DNA from: Steinernema hermaphroditum
Lineage: Eukaryota; Nematoda; Chromadorea; Rhabditida; Steinernematidae
DNA length: 64,000 nucleotides
Reading direction: 5' to 3'
Assembly (NCBI GenBank): GCA_030435675.1
Contig: CM059624.1
Coordinates: 15,958,769-16,022,768 of the forward strand
Within the stretch, counting starts at the first letter, position 1. Every line of letters starts with the position of its first letter. Shown one piece after another: positions 26,188 to 36,088 of this stretch. The translations under genes were made by a program, and so were the position numbers. A model generated the notes under the pieces. The model made no database searches and was not told the origin of the DNA. It was given only the letters and a program-made list of their open reading frames with translations.

Positions 26188-26453
26188 TTACACAAATGTC
26201 GGAAAGCAGCATCGTGTGTTGTGCGGTCCGTAGTTGGTAGGGACGCAGAAGGAATTAGGACAGTCGGAATCGCGCTTGCCTATATAAAACTATCAACACT
26301 ATTGCCACCCTAAGCAGACTTACATTCCGGTGTCAAGCAACTTTGAGCCTCGAGGAGTGTGACCAGGAACAGGAAGACCTGAAAACGGTAGATAGGCATG
26401 TATAAATAAATAAGAGAACAAACCAGTAAGGAGGTGAGAAGACGGGTGTCCAT
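26188..26453 (-). CDS. Small secreted six-cysteine peptide (3 exons)
   Basis: Three tiny exons on the minus strand join to about 58 residues. Exon 1 is MDTRLLTSLL. A 45-nt intron ends in TTTTCAG. Exon 2 is VFLFLVTLLEAQSCLTPE. A second short intron splits a Cys codon. Exon 3 runs CKRDSDCPNSFCVP to CCFPTFV and TAA at 26188. Together they give a clean signal peptide (cut expected near EAQS) and a mature peptide of about 35 residues with six cysteines ending in a CC pair, consistent with a disulphide-stabilised secreted peptide. The family is not recognised; antimicrobial, signalling or protease-inhibitor roles are all possible. Splice sites are canonical and phases agree. Confidence 0.7.
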
Positions 26454-27057
26454 CGCGAGAGACACAACAGCCGCAATGGAGGGAAGTGCTATCAGCTGCT
26501 TTTATGGTCGCTGTGAACAGGTGCTATCAGCGATGACGTAAAAGGAATAAGCTGACCGTTGAAATATGGACGTAAACAAGTTTTTTTCTTTCTGATAACC
26601 TCAGTGACTTAAACTCTGATGTTACTTATCGTTGAATGTTCTCTGAGCGCGGAATGTATCATCTCTATGGACAGTATGATACACAATTCGCAATGGAAAA
26701 AGAAGGCAAACTCGTCCGTGTTCGTTGTCTGCGGCCTGGAACGCCAGGGATGCGTAGTTCCAACGACTCGCTAGAAAGATTGCCACAACAGCCCTCGCAA
26801 AGAAGAAAAAGTGAAATGAGTGAAATGTCATCTATTCCAACCTTCTATCATGCATTATGGACACGATATGACTAGAACACGTGGGAGTAAAGGATTGTCG
26901 AGTATAGTCTTCTTCCTCTCAGCCAGTTAATTGCGGTAGTCATTCTGATCAGACACAAAATGACTTTGTTGTTTCCTTAAACGTGGGAACAGATACTTGT
27001 TCGAGTTCATAACGGCGTTTATCGTCCGCTCTTTCCCACACTCAGACCTCGATCATC

Positions 27058-27135
27058 ATGGGAAAACCACGTTATGAAGTCATCTACCAAGGAGGTCTTA
27101 AAGGAGCAGTGAACAACTTGAAGAATGCTGCTTAA
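27058..27135 (+). other. Micro-ORF of 25 codons
   Basis: ATG to TAA encoding a short Lys-rich peptide beginning MGKPRYEVIYQGG. The phrase has protein-like composition and could be a terminal exon or a gene relic. No signal peptide or partner exon was found. Confidence 0.2.
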
Positions 27136-27711
27136 AAAACAATTTGGAAGCTTCGCTTTTAAGATCTCTGTCCGTCTTGTTTTGTAACGGATGGGTTTAA
27201 CGGCTAGCCGATCCGTTTCAGCCAGCTCGCGAACATCTCCAAAAGATCCGTTAGTTTTAGGCTGTTCTTCAAGGCGGAGCTAGCCACAATGCGACTAATA
27301 ACAGCCGTTGTCTTTAATGGCTTCTAACAATACCGCCTCCACGAGGTAAGCAGCAGCTGAACAAAAAATTTCAGCTTTTCATCACAATGAGGCGCAGAGA
27401 CTGTTTTGATGCGACCGCTTTAGTAGCCTTATGTCTCTGGGGTGCCAGGTATTTCGTTATTTGCAGTGTTTTAGTAAACGTTTGGCCCTTTTGTGGGCGC
27501 CGATCTTTTCGACTTGCTAGACCTTCTCGAACATTCACGAGCTGCCGGACCTGTTCACACACTGAAGCCATTTTATTCTCTCTTATATAATCATGCTCAT
27601 CTTTTTGAGTGTCATGACTGACCTGGTACAAGCTGCGTTTATGGAGATTGGGCAAGCGCAGCCGACTTTTCAGAGGAACTGATTTCCGAACAGTTCTCAA
27701 GGCCGAGATAA

Positions 27712-27783
27712 GGGTTGTAGGGGGAATTGAACCCGCAACTCCCTGCATGACAGGCAAACGCACTGCCAAACAGCCAAGAATTG
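27712..27783 (-). pseudogene. tRNA-Asp-like pseudogene
   Basis: On the minus strand the anticodon arm TTTGC-CTGTCAT-GCAGG (anticodon GTC) and a T-loop with GGTTCAATTCC are recognisable, as is a D-arm-like GGCTGTTTGGCAGTGC. The acceptor halves do not pair and the T-stem has a mismatch, so it is a dead tRNA or the head of a tRNA-derived SINE. Confidence 0.45.
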
Positions 27784-28221
27784 GCCTCAGGGGTTGTATT
27801 ACTAGCTGCTGGTATTTTCATAAATTGTTTTCCTTACTATTAAATGACTAAACCTCTGCTAAATCTTTGTATTGTTACATGTTGTTCATAGATCCTTTTA
27901 TGATCTCCTGTACTTATATTTCCACCACCATTTCCGCTTTATTCTTACTTTTAAACAAGACTCATCATTAATCTCGAAATCGCACAATGGATAAAGATTC
28001 ACCACGATTCATCATAATCCCTCTTTCATATCCGCATTCGAAGAGGCTGACCAACCTGCATGAATAGGGGCGTTTATGAGTTCATGGTTCACAGAATACG
28101 CTCACATACATATTTAGTTATGGGAACGTGTCCGGTTTCGTTGTTTTAACCAACAGTGTAGCCGCTGAGAATATAAAATATTTATGATTTCTAGATTGAA
28201 AATAAGAGAATTCACATATTC

Positions 28222-29891
28222 ATGACTCGTCCATTTGACGGAACTGAACAGACTGCTGCGGCTATCGTCATACTAGTAGTAAGTTACATGCTTTCGTGTT
28301 CTGTGCTAGGTTCGTTCATTTAGACAGGAGCTATTGGAGTGTTCATCAACCTGTTCGTTATTTTGGGTGTGACCAAAGCCCAACACTTTGGCGCGGCTTT
28401 TGGAAAGATCTGCATTTCGCAGTCGATCGCGAACTGTGGAAATGCCTTCGTGTTTTCTTGCCTGGTGGCGCCCATATCATTGATGTAAGTCTTTCCGAAA
28501 TTCTCGTTTCTTTACCACTTTCCAAGAGCGTGAGGAAAATGACGGAGTTTTTTCGTTGTTCTGTTCGGTCAGACTTGCTTTGTTTGTGTCTGATCCGGTT
28601 TGTGGGAACATAACAAAAGGTGCCCAGTCGTTTGGCTGAAACTGAGAATATCAAAATACCATGTCTCAGATAAAAAAGCGCACTCTCGCCGCAATTCAAT
28701 GGGTGCGCACAAAAAACAATATTCCGCAATGCCTGTTTAAAATGACGCCTTCAGCGCCGGTACAGGCTTTTAAACGTTTCGTGAAATACTTCCACGCGGC
28801 AGCGAGCACTTCGTCACTGATTCGCTCCAGAAATCGCTTCAGACTGTCCTAACTAATGTACCGGGCTCGTGAACAAAGTTGTCGGGTTCGGTTTCAGTTC
28901 CGAACACCTGAAAATTTCAGTCCAGCGGGTTCAAGTTGGGGCTACTCGATGGCCGCATGTTCCTGCCCCAGAACACGAAAGACTCCGTTCTGATAAACAG
29001 ATACTCATAAAAAGGCAATTCGTTTCAGCAATCCCGATTTCCACTCCACCTATTGGGGAGCTCGGTGCGGCCAAGTCCTCATCATATTCTGGAACGGATC
29101 TATCTTCTCTCATCTACTCACGGCCCTCAATCGCTTCAGTGTCATCTACTTTCCGACTAAGTACGCTCGGCTTTTCGATAAGCGCAACACTTCCATCGCT
29201 GTCACGATGATATGGGTCATTGCAATAGGTCAGGCGTCGGCCTATTTCGATTGTAAGGTCACTTTTTGAGCTGGTTTTCGTGATTTTTACGTTTAGATAG
29301 ATGCACGTTCCAATTCGAAACTTCTTCGATGACTTTCACCTTTGTAAAGACAGCATGTGGAACGGTGGTCGGGACGTTCCTTGACTTTTACTTAAGTTTG
29401 ATGGTCATCGGAACGGTTAGCGTCGTTGATCTATTGACATTGCTTGGAATTAGACTCATGAACAAGGTAGATCCTCAAAACCCTTTGCACATATCATGAA
29501 GGTTTAGAAAGGAACCGCTACAGATGAGGCTGAGAAAAGTCGTCGAAGAAAACGGGAAATCAGGTTCTTTTTCCAGGTAGTGCAGGACAATATTCTCAAA
29601 CAAATACATATGTGTATCCTTAGGCTTTCGCCCAAGCCATTATCTTCGTCACTGAATTAGTGCTCTATTTCTATCTCTCAACATTCCCTGAAAACAAATG
29701 GAGCCGTTTTGCGATGACCACATTTGCATGGATCTTCATGCAGACTTTGGATGCGTAAGTAGAGGATGTTCTATTTGATTTACAGTACATCCTTTAGATC
29801 TGTTGTTCTCCTCTTTAACAAAGAGATCAGATCGTTGAAATGGAGAAGCGTCGTGGTCTCCGCTCTCAGCTCGTCCAATCAGTATTCTTAG
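28222..29891 (+). CDS. Srx-family serpentine chemoreceptor 3
   Basis: Seven exons run from ATG at 28222 (MTRPFDGTEQTAAA) to TAG at 29889-29891. Hallmarks are CISQSIANCGNAF, HSTYWGARCGQVL, NRFSVIYFPTKY, CTFQFE, KREIRFFFQ before TM6 and VVLLFNKEIRSL at the tail. Intron 2 is unusually long (28485 to about 29036) because it holds a decayed mariner element on the opposite strand. The gene itself appears intact. Structure and motifs match the other three srx genes, so local tandem duplication is the likely origin. Confidence 0.83.
28665..28990 (-). mobile_element. Decayed mariner-type transposase fragment
   Basis: Minus-strand translation gives RPSSSPNLNPLD followed by a stop, then DEVLAAAWKYFTKRL...C..AEG. 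This matches the region after the second catalytic Asp and the C terminus of mariner transposases (consensus SPDLNPLDY and W..F..RL..C..A.GG). It is broken by stops and shifts and lies in intron 2 of the srx gene on the other strand. Boundaries and terminal repeats are not resolved. Confidence 0.55.
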
Positions 29892-30681
29892 ATCATCTTG
29901 ACCGCAACGAGTTCTGAGTTTTCAAATTCTTGATTGATTGTTTAAACTTCGTGCTTATGTCACTCTAATGCTGATTTACTGATTTATCTTCTCGTATCAA
30001 AGGCGTTCGCCTTGCGAGACGTCATATATGCACAAAAAGACACAAATCACACCGCTGATTTTCTTCTGACTTCCGCTGGAGACGGCATCCAAGAAGAACG
30101 ATCAGTGGTTCCATTAGTATGTACGGACGTTAGTATGTGTGACACTCTAATACAGATATCGGCGTACTTTCGCTGATTCGGGAAGATAAGCGACAACGCC
30201 GCTAAAAACGACTGCCAGTTCCATTATACGAACCTATCAAGTCTAGCTTTTTTTGGTGGTGTTTTCATATAATAGGTGTAAATTCGACAAACCATTACCG
30301 TATAAATGTTTTAAATTTCAGTTCATTTACTAAAAGGTCCCTGCCTACTCACTGAATTCACTTCTGAAACATCGTTTTAGCCGAGTCCCCTGCCGCCTCT
30401 TTTGCCAATGACGCAAGTCCACATGAAGGTCAGGTGAATCTCCTGCTTTGTAATTATGTCCCTGAAGTGTATATTTAACGAACTGCCCCAGAAAACATAT
30501 ATTATATGTCATTACTCGGCTCTGCCGTCCTTTTCAAGCTTCAGTTGTTTACGAAGACACCTTTTCCGCTTTTGCTCGTCCAATTACATGCTCATCCACT
30601 CATTTGGAGAGGCGGCGACCGGCTTATGAAAGCAGCAAAAGCGCTATAATTGTTGAGCTAAGGAGAGAGAAGAGTCGAAGC
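29892..30681. other. Intergenic, with a copy of a dispersed repeat
   Basis: The copy at about 29972-30120 matches the repeat at 19775-19890. The rest shows no gene. The next srx gene starts at 30682. Confidence 0.45.
29972..30120. repeat. Dispersed repeat, copy b
   Basis: It shares GATTTATCTTCTCGTATCAA and TTCTTCTGACTTCCGCTGGA with the repeat at 19775-19890, in the same orientation about 10 kb away. Confidence 0.45.
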
Positions 30682-33264
30682 ATGGTGGAGACGTCTCTAA
30701 GCGACCAAGTTAGGGCCGCAAATCTGATGGTTTTGGTAAGATAAAGATGTTTCCAATTCTGTGTGTTAAGAATTATAGTTCGGCATGCTTGGAGTCACCA
30801 TTGACGGCTATGTCATCTACGCTATCGCGAAGTATAAGTTCTTTGGACATTCGTTCGGAGCGATAACTATCTCCCAAATGGTGGCGACCTGTGGAAATAG
30901 CTTCATGTTCGCCACCCTCGTTGGACCAATTACCATGCTGTGAGTTATGGGGTTTTGTTTCACGTTTTATAGGTACCATGTTGGCCTAGCGACCTTTCGT
31001 ATAATCACAGCACGGCTCTAGCTATAGAATCGTTTTTATTTTAGCCTAATCCAGTAAACAATTGAATCCAAAATTATATTTTCTGAAAACGCCACGCAGA
31101 CTAACGGACCCATCGGTTCTCCGTTTACATACAGGGAATACTTCTCTGGGAATACTAATCGGAAGATCCACAACTGTCATTAACCTCCTAGCATTTCATG
31201 TGGGCACAAGCACAATGAAATGACTTAATAATAGTACAGACAAGTAGCCGAAAACGTACCGATAGAGGAACGATTTTACTTTGGTTTCGGTGGATCCTTG
31301 AGCAGAACGCATTCGTTTTGAATGCGGTATGCATATAAAGTAATTCACCTTAGTAATTGGAAACAAAGGCCGTAAAACGTACAAAAAAGGTATTTTACTA
31401 CGACCTTTTTGGGCCAGCCCGTATGTATTATCTCTGTAAGGGCAAGTTGAATTAGCCATTCTGGTTTTGTGGTGGATCTGTTCAAAGAATGAAGCAATAA
31501 CGCCTTGTAACAAAACATGCCGAACTAACCTTTCCACTATGCTAAGAGCACTACACAGATCCCTATTCGTAAACAATGATTCATTCGTTCTATGGTCATT
31601 TGGTGAGCCCCATGAGACTAGCACTGAAAGATGACCGGTGTACCTACTGCTTACGCACGTCTGCTGAACTCTTAATCACTGCCTTGCAGCACTTTCAAAA
31701 TATCGATGTCAATCGGTACCGTAGATCCGTGGCTACTAATAAGCTTCCATGCGTGTTTGTTGATGCATCTTTCGAACATTCCCCGTATCCATAGTTGAAT
31801 CTATGGTACAATCTATGGCCTAATATGCGACCGTTCCAAATTGTCGATCGAGAGAAACTTTTTAAGGATTAGCAGGCCTTCATCTAAATAGTAATTCACC
31901 AAAATAACAGCAGCCCCTATGGGGATATGTGCAAAAAATTCGATTTCTGTATTCGTATATGTATTCGGCACTTACATATCATCATATACTACGAGAAGAT
32001 GGAACTACGTGCGATTGGCGCAGTCGATAAGGTGCCGGGCTATGTGGCGCAGGATCGATTCCGTGGCATTTTCTTTTCAACCGTTTCGAGAGCCATTTTC
32101 GACTGCGTCTCGAAAGGTTCTATGCACCGGAACCGGAAACCGGCACGAAAAACACCGGAAAACCCCAAATCAGGTGCATCCCTAGTCTGTACTGCATGCA
32201 GTTATAGGGCCTTAAGGTCGTATGTGGCTGTTCGTCCACAAAATTCACAATACGGTAGGATGTCGGACGTTTCGTTTGAAAAGTTACCAACAATGTCATG
32301 TCATAATCTGAGGCATCTGATTTGAACTTAATAGTATGGACACTTACAATCTGATATAGTAGAAATCATAATCAGTTCAGTGTTGGATAAGATACACATC
32401 ACCCACATCAATCAACCCTTTTAGACATGTCAATCTCCACTCAACCTACTGGGGCGCCAGAATTGGTCAGATTCTGATGGTTTTCTGGAACGCTTCGCTC
32501 TTCTCTCACCTCCTAACCGCCATCAATCGCTTTGTTAACCTCTACTTTCCCTACAAGTACGAAGTAATCTTTAACGAAACCGTCACCTACGTCTCAATCG
32601 CCTTCGTCTGGCTCTTGTCCATTGCCCAAGGAATACCGTATTTTTGGCGTAAGGGCTCATTTTGACTCGTGTGTTGATAACAACCTCTTCAGCCGAGTGC
32701 ACACTTCAATTCGACACGGATCTCTTCACCTTCAATTTCATCAAAACCGACTGTTCCTACATCATCGGCAACTATCTCGACTTCCACTTGAGTATTGGCG
32801 TTGTCTTTCTGATTGCTTGCATTGATTTTGGATCTTACTTGAAAATTAGACGACTTCAGAAGGTACCTACGCGATCAGCTCGCCTCTAAATTCATATTTT
32901 TCAGAATGGCGCACTGCATTTAAAGTCAAAAGATGTCAAGTTCTTCTTTCAAGCGTGGGTCCAGCTCTTGGCCTCCGTTACTGAACTTGTCCTCTACTTC
33001 GTCATCGCTCCTTCGACAATCAATCACAAATGGACTCACTTCTGCCTGACCACGTTGGCTTGGATAAGTGTGGAGCTCGTCGATGGGTAGAAGGGAGTAT
33101 TGCGACCTTGATAGAATGAGCTATTCAGACTTGTGGTGATCTTATTCAATCGGGACATGCGAAAAAACCTCACGGAGCCTAAGCCTCAAATCAGCAACAA
33201 CACGAAAGCACTTCCTGCTCTCAGGTCTCCAGATGCTAGAGTTCACAATATGATAAACGTGTGA
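30682..33264 (+). CDS. Srx-family serpentine chemoreceptor 4 (long intron)
   Basis: Six exons run from ATG at 30682 (MVETSLSDQVRAANL) to TGA at 33262-33264. Motifs are ISQMVATCGNSF, LHSTYWGARIGQIL, NRFVNLYFPYKY, ECTLQFD, KSKDVKFFFQAWVQ and VVILFNRDMRKN. Intron 2 spans about 30941-32424, about 1.5 kb, and includes a tRNA-like sequence. The exon before TM6 and the TM6-7 exon are fused, whereas the other three srx genes have an intron after FFFQ; this is probably intron loss in this copy. The C-terminal tail is longer than in its paralogues. The frame is intact, so it may be functional despite the large intron. Confidence 0.78.
32010..32070 (+). pseudogene. tRNA-like / SINE-head sequence
   Basis: A-box-like TGGCGCAGTCG and B-box-like GGATCGATTCC (one change from GGTTCGANTCC) lie at tRNA spacing, but no clean cloverleaf folds. 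It is probably a degenerate tRNA or tRNA-derived SINE in an srx intron. Confidence 0.35.
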
Positions 33265-33407
33265 ATATTTCCCCAATGTATGAATACACGCAACCTATCG
33301 GTTCTACTCATGAACCGCAACCACGAGATCTGAAAACAACGGCAACGGCGACTAATCTAACGAAGGTTTATCCGTAGCAGAATCTAACCTACAACAAATT
33401 ACTCAAA

Positions 33408-33792
33408 TTATTGGGGAGGCTTCGCAGATTCGACTTCGATGTACTTGATAAGGTCCGCACGCTCGTCGGCTTTCTTGAGTCCGGCAAAGACCATCTTTGT
33501 GCCGGGAATGTATTTCTTGGGATTCAGCAGGTACTCAAACAGAGTGTCACGGTTCCAGATCACTCCCTGAAGGCAGAACAGTATATCAATTATCTGCGTA
33601 TCAATTATCTACCTTGCTCTTGTTGGCGGCAGAATAGGCGAATCCATCGACAGCTCCGCTCTTCCTTCCGATGATTCCGTTGAGGGTGGGTCCGGTTTTC
33701 GTGGCCATCGAGTCGACAACGTGGCACTGGGCGCAGCGCTGCTTGAAAATCTTCTTGCCCTTTTCGTAATCACCGTCAGGAATGGCTGCCAT
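33408..33792 (-). CDS. cyc-2: Cytochrome c
   Basis: Mobile electron carrier between complex III and complex IV in the mitochondrial intermembrane space, also involved in apoptosis in many animals. Two minus-strand exons encode about 112 residues. Exon 1 starts [18 protein letters not shown] and contains the haem-binding CAQCH, then [14 protein letters not shown]. Exon 2 contains [18 protein letters not shown] with the axial Met ligand, ending KPPQ and TAA. The intron (33567-33610) has canonical ends. C. elegans has two cytochrome c paralogues; which one this matches cannot be told from sequence alone. Its promoter side abuts the tandem duplication beginning at 33845. Confidence 0.95.
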
Positions 33793-33844
33793 AGTCGAAG
33801 CTTTCTGGAAAGAGTGTATTGCAGAGTGATAGAAAGATAAAAGC

Positions 33845-34813
33845 ACGGTGTATGCAGCAAAACAATACGACGAAATCACGAAAGCAGGACGCGGTTCACG
33901 ATCAACGACTGCTTTTCATCAGCAACAGCCGAGCGCGCCAGACCCGACTGCCGAAAAATAAATGTCGCGAGCGACAGCATTCGAGAGCAAAAGAGAAACC
34001 AAAAAACCAATGAAAAGCTTGCGATCGCGAAAGATCCGAATACAGAGTACATTCAAAAATCGGTTAAAGCAATTCGTTGTGGGACTCAACCAAATTTCAA
34101 CAGTTCAACAGTTCAGTGATCCTAAAGTGCACACTTTTTATCGCCGCAACCATCATTGACGAACACCGCCTACACAACATTACATCAGACGATTGCGACG
34201 TTCGATCGATTGAGACGACACTAACGCCATAGCAACCTTAACCGAGGAGCGGGAGGAACGAAAGGGAACAAGCAAGACATCGGCATTTGCAGAATAAATT
34301 CGAAAAAAAGACGGCTAACCACGGGAGACAAGTCGCAGAGCTCTTGTCTCCGACCGATCTGCACGCCGCACATCGAACGACTGATCGGTCGAACGCCGAG
34401 GAGGAGAGTGTGCAAAAAGTGGACGTGCAAAATCGTACTATTGCGTCATCCGGCGCCGCCTCTCGCTTGACATCGCCGTTGCAATTTGCAAATTTGAATT
34501 TGGCGCGCTTTTCCGACCACCCGCTCACCGTGTACAATGGTTACGAAACTTCGACTGGCGGCGGATGTGAATTTTCGAGTTTGATTTCGATGGCTCTCCC
34601 TTTTTGAAGATTCATCGCTATTGACATGCGGCACAAACTCTGGCTCACGCGCATTTGTTTCGTGGACTCTTTCGTTTGCTTTCGTTAGCGATTATCACTC
34701 CATTTTGTCCTCGCTGAAGTCAATTTTGCACGAAAACCATTAGACGGATGCCTCATTTACGACCGCGGTCTGAATGGACAGAATCCGAATGATTTGTATT
34801 TTCTCTAGAAGTT
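33845..34813. repeat. Tandem duplication, copy 1 (969 bp)
   Basis: Starts ACGGTGTATGCAGCAAAACA and ends TCTCTAGAAGTT. It is repeated 988 bp downstream at 34833-35801, apparently without a difference: all reading frames compared are identical. It lies between divergent cytochrome c and Ku80, so it probably carries promoter or upstream DNA. No conserved gene was seen in it. Confidence 0.9.
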
Positions 34814-34832
34814 GTGTGTATTAGTTATGTGT

Positions 34833-35801
34833 ACGGTGTATGCAGCAAAACAATACGACGAAATCACGAAAGCAGGACGCGGTTCACGATCAACGACTGC
34901 TTTTCATCAGCAACAGCCGAGCGCGCCAGACCCGACTGCCGAAAAATAAATGTCGCGAGCGACAGCATTCGAGAGCAAAAGAGAAACCAAAAAACCAATG
35001 AAAAGCTTGCGATCGCGAAAGATCCGAATACAGAGTACATTCAAAAATCGGTTAAAGCAATTCGTTGTGGGACTCAACCAAATTTCAACAGTTCAACAGT
35101 TCAGTGATCCTAAAGTGCACACTTTTTATCGCCGCAACCATCATTGACGAACACCGCCTACACAACATTACATCAGACGATTGCGACGTTCGATCGATTG
35201 AGACGACACTAACGCCATAGCAACCTTAACCGAGGAGCGGGAGGAACGAAAGGGAACAAGCAAGACATCGGCATTTGCAGAATAAATTCGAAAAAAAGAC
35301 GGCTAACCACGGGAGACAAGTCGCAGAGCTCTTGTCTCCGACCGATCTGCACGCCGCACATCGAACGACTGATCGGTCGAACGCCGAGGAGGAGAGTGTG
35401 CAAAAAGTGGACGTGCAAAATCGTACTATTGCGTCATCCGGCGCCGCCTCTCGCTTGACATCGCCGTTGCAATTTGCAAATTTGAATTTGGCGCGCTTTT
35501 CCGACCACCCGCTCACCGTGTACAATGGTTACGAAACTTCGACTGGCGGCGGATGTGAATTTTCGAGTTTGATTTCGATGGCTCTCCCTTTTTGAAGATT
35601 CATCGCTATTGACATGCGGCACAAACTCTGGCTCACGCGCATTTGTTTCGTGGACTCTTTCGTTTGCTTTCGTTAGCGATTATCACTCCATTTTGTCCTC
35701 GCTGAAGTCAATTTTGCACGAAAACCATTAGACGGATGCCTCATTTACGACCGCGGTCTGAATGGACAGAATCCGAATGATTTGTATTTTCTCTAGAAGT
35801 T
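34833..35801. repeat. Tandem duplication, copy 2 (969 bp)
   Basis: Second copy, separated from the first by a 19-bp spacer (34814-34832). The apparent identity means a very recent duplication or an assembly artefact. Confidence 0.9.
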
Positions 35802-35804
35802 TGC

Positions 35805-35858
35805 ACGCTAGATTTATAAGATCTGGGCCGATTTGGTTCGAGTCCTAGCTGAATGAAA
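35805..35858 (+). other. tRNA B-box-like remnant at the duplication edge
   Basis: GGTTCGAGTCC, a perfect Pol III B-box consensus, is followed by TAGCTGAATG, and GCTAGATTTATAAGA lies upstream. The short CTAG...CTAG complementarity hints at a tRNA-like fold, but no complete cloverleaf is seen. It starts just after copy 2 of the duplication. Confidence 0.3.
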
Positions 35859-36088
35859 TTGATGTTTTTCCATTTTTCTACAGTAATCGCTTAAATACCA
35901 TTCTGTCCATTGACCATTTTGGTTTTGGCCATTTTTTCATTACCCTTTTATGACAATTTTAGCCTATTCCCCGAAAACGTTGAGAAAATAACCCACAGTA
36001 TACCGGTCCTTATCCGATCGCTGCGCGTTCGCGACCTGATCGCGTTGCTCATGGTTGTGACTCCACCTATAAACTATGCAATTTAGAC

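Larger units (their letters stand above)
26454..28221. other. Mostly non-coding intergenic region
   Basis: It contains a 25-codon micro-ORF (27058-27135), a tRNA-Asp-like pseudogene (about 27712-27783) and degenerate repeat wording near 27190-27290. No multi-exon gene is evident. Confidence 0.45.

Noticed and set aside
27371..27769. 132-codon minus-strand ORF
   Set aside because: It begins within a tRNA-Asp-like pseudogene, has no ATG at its start and no domain.
33962..35147. Duplicated small ORFs (65-106 codons) in the tandem repeat as genes
   Set aside because: They overlap on both strands, lack recognisable domains or splice context, and are identical only because the DNA is duplicated.
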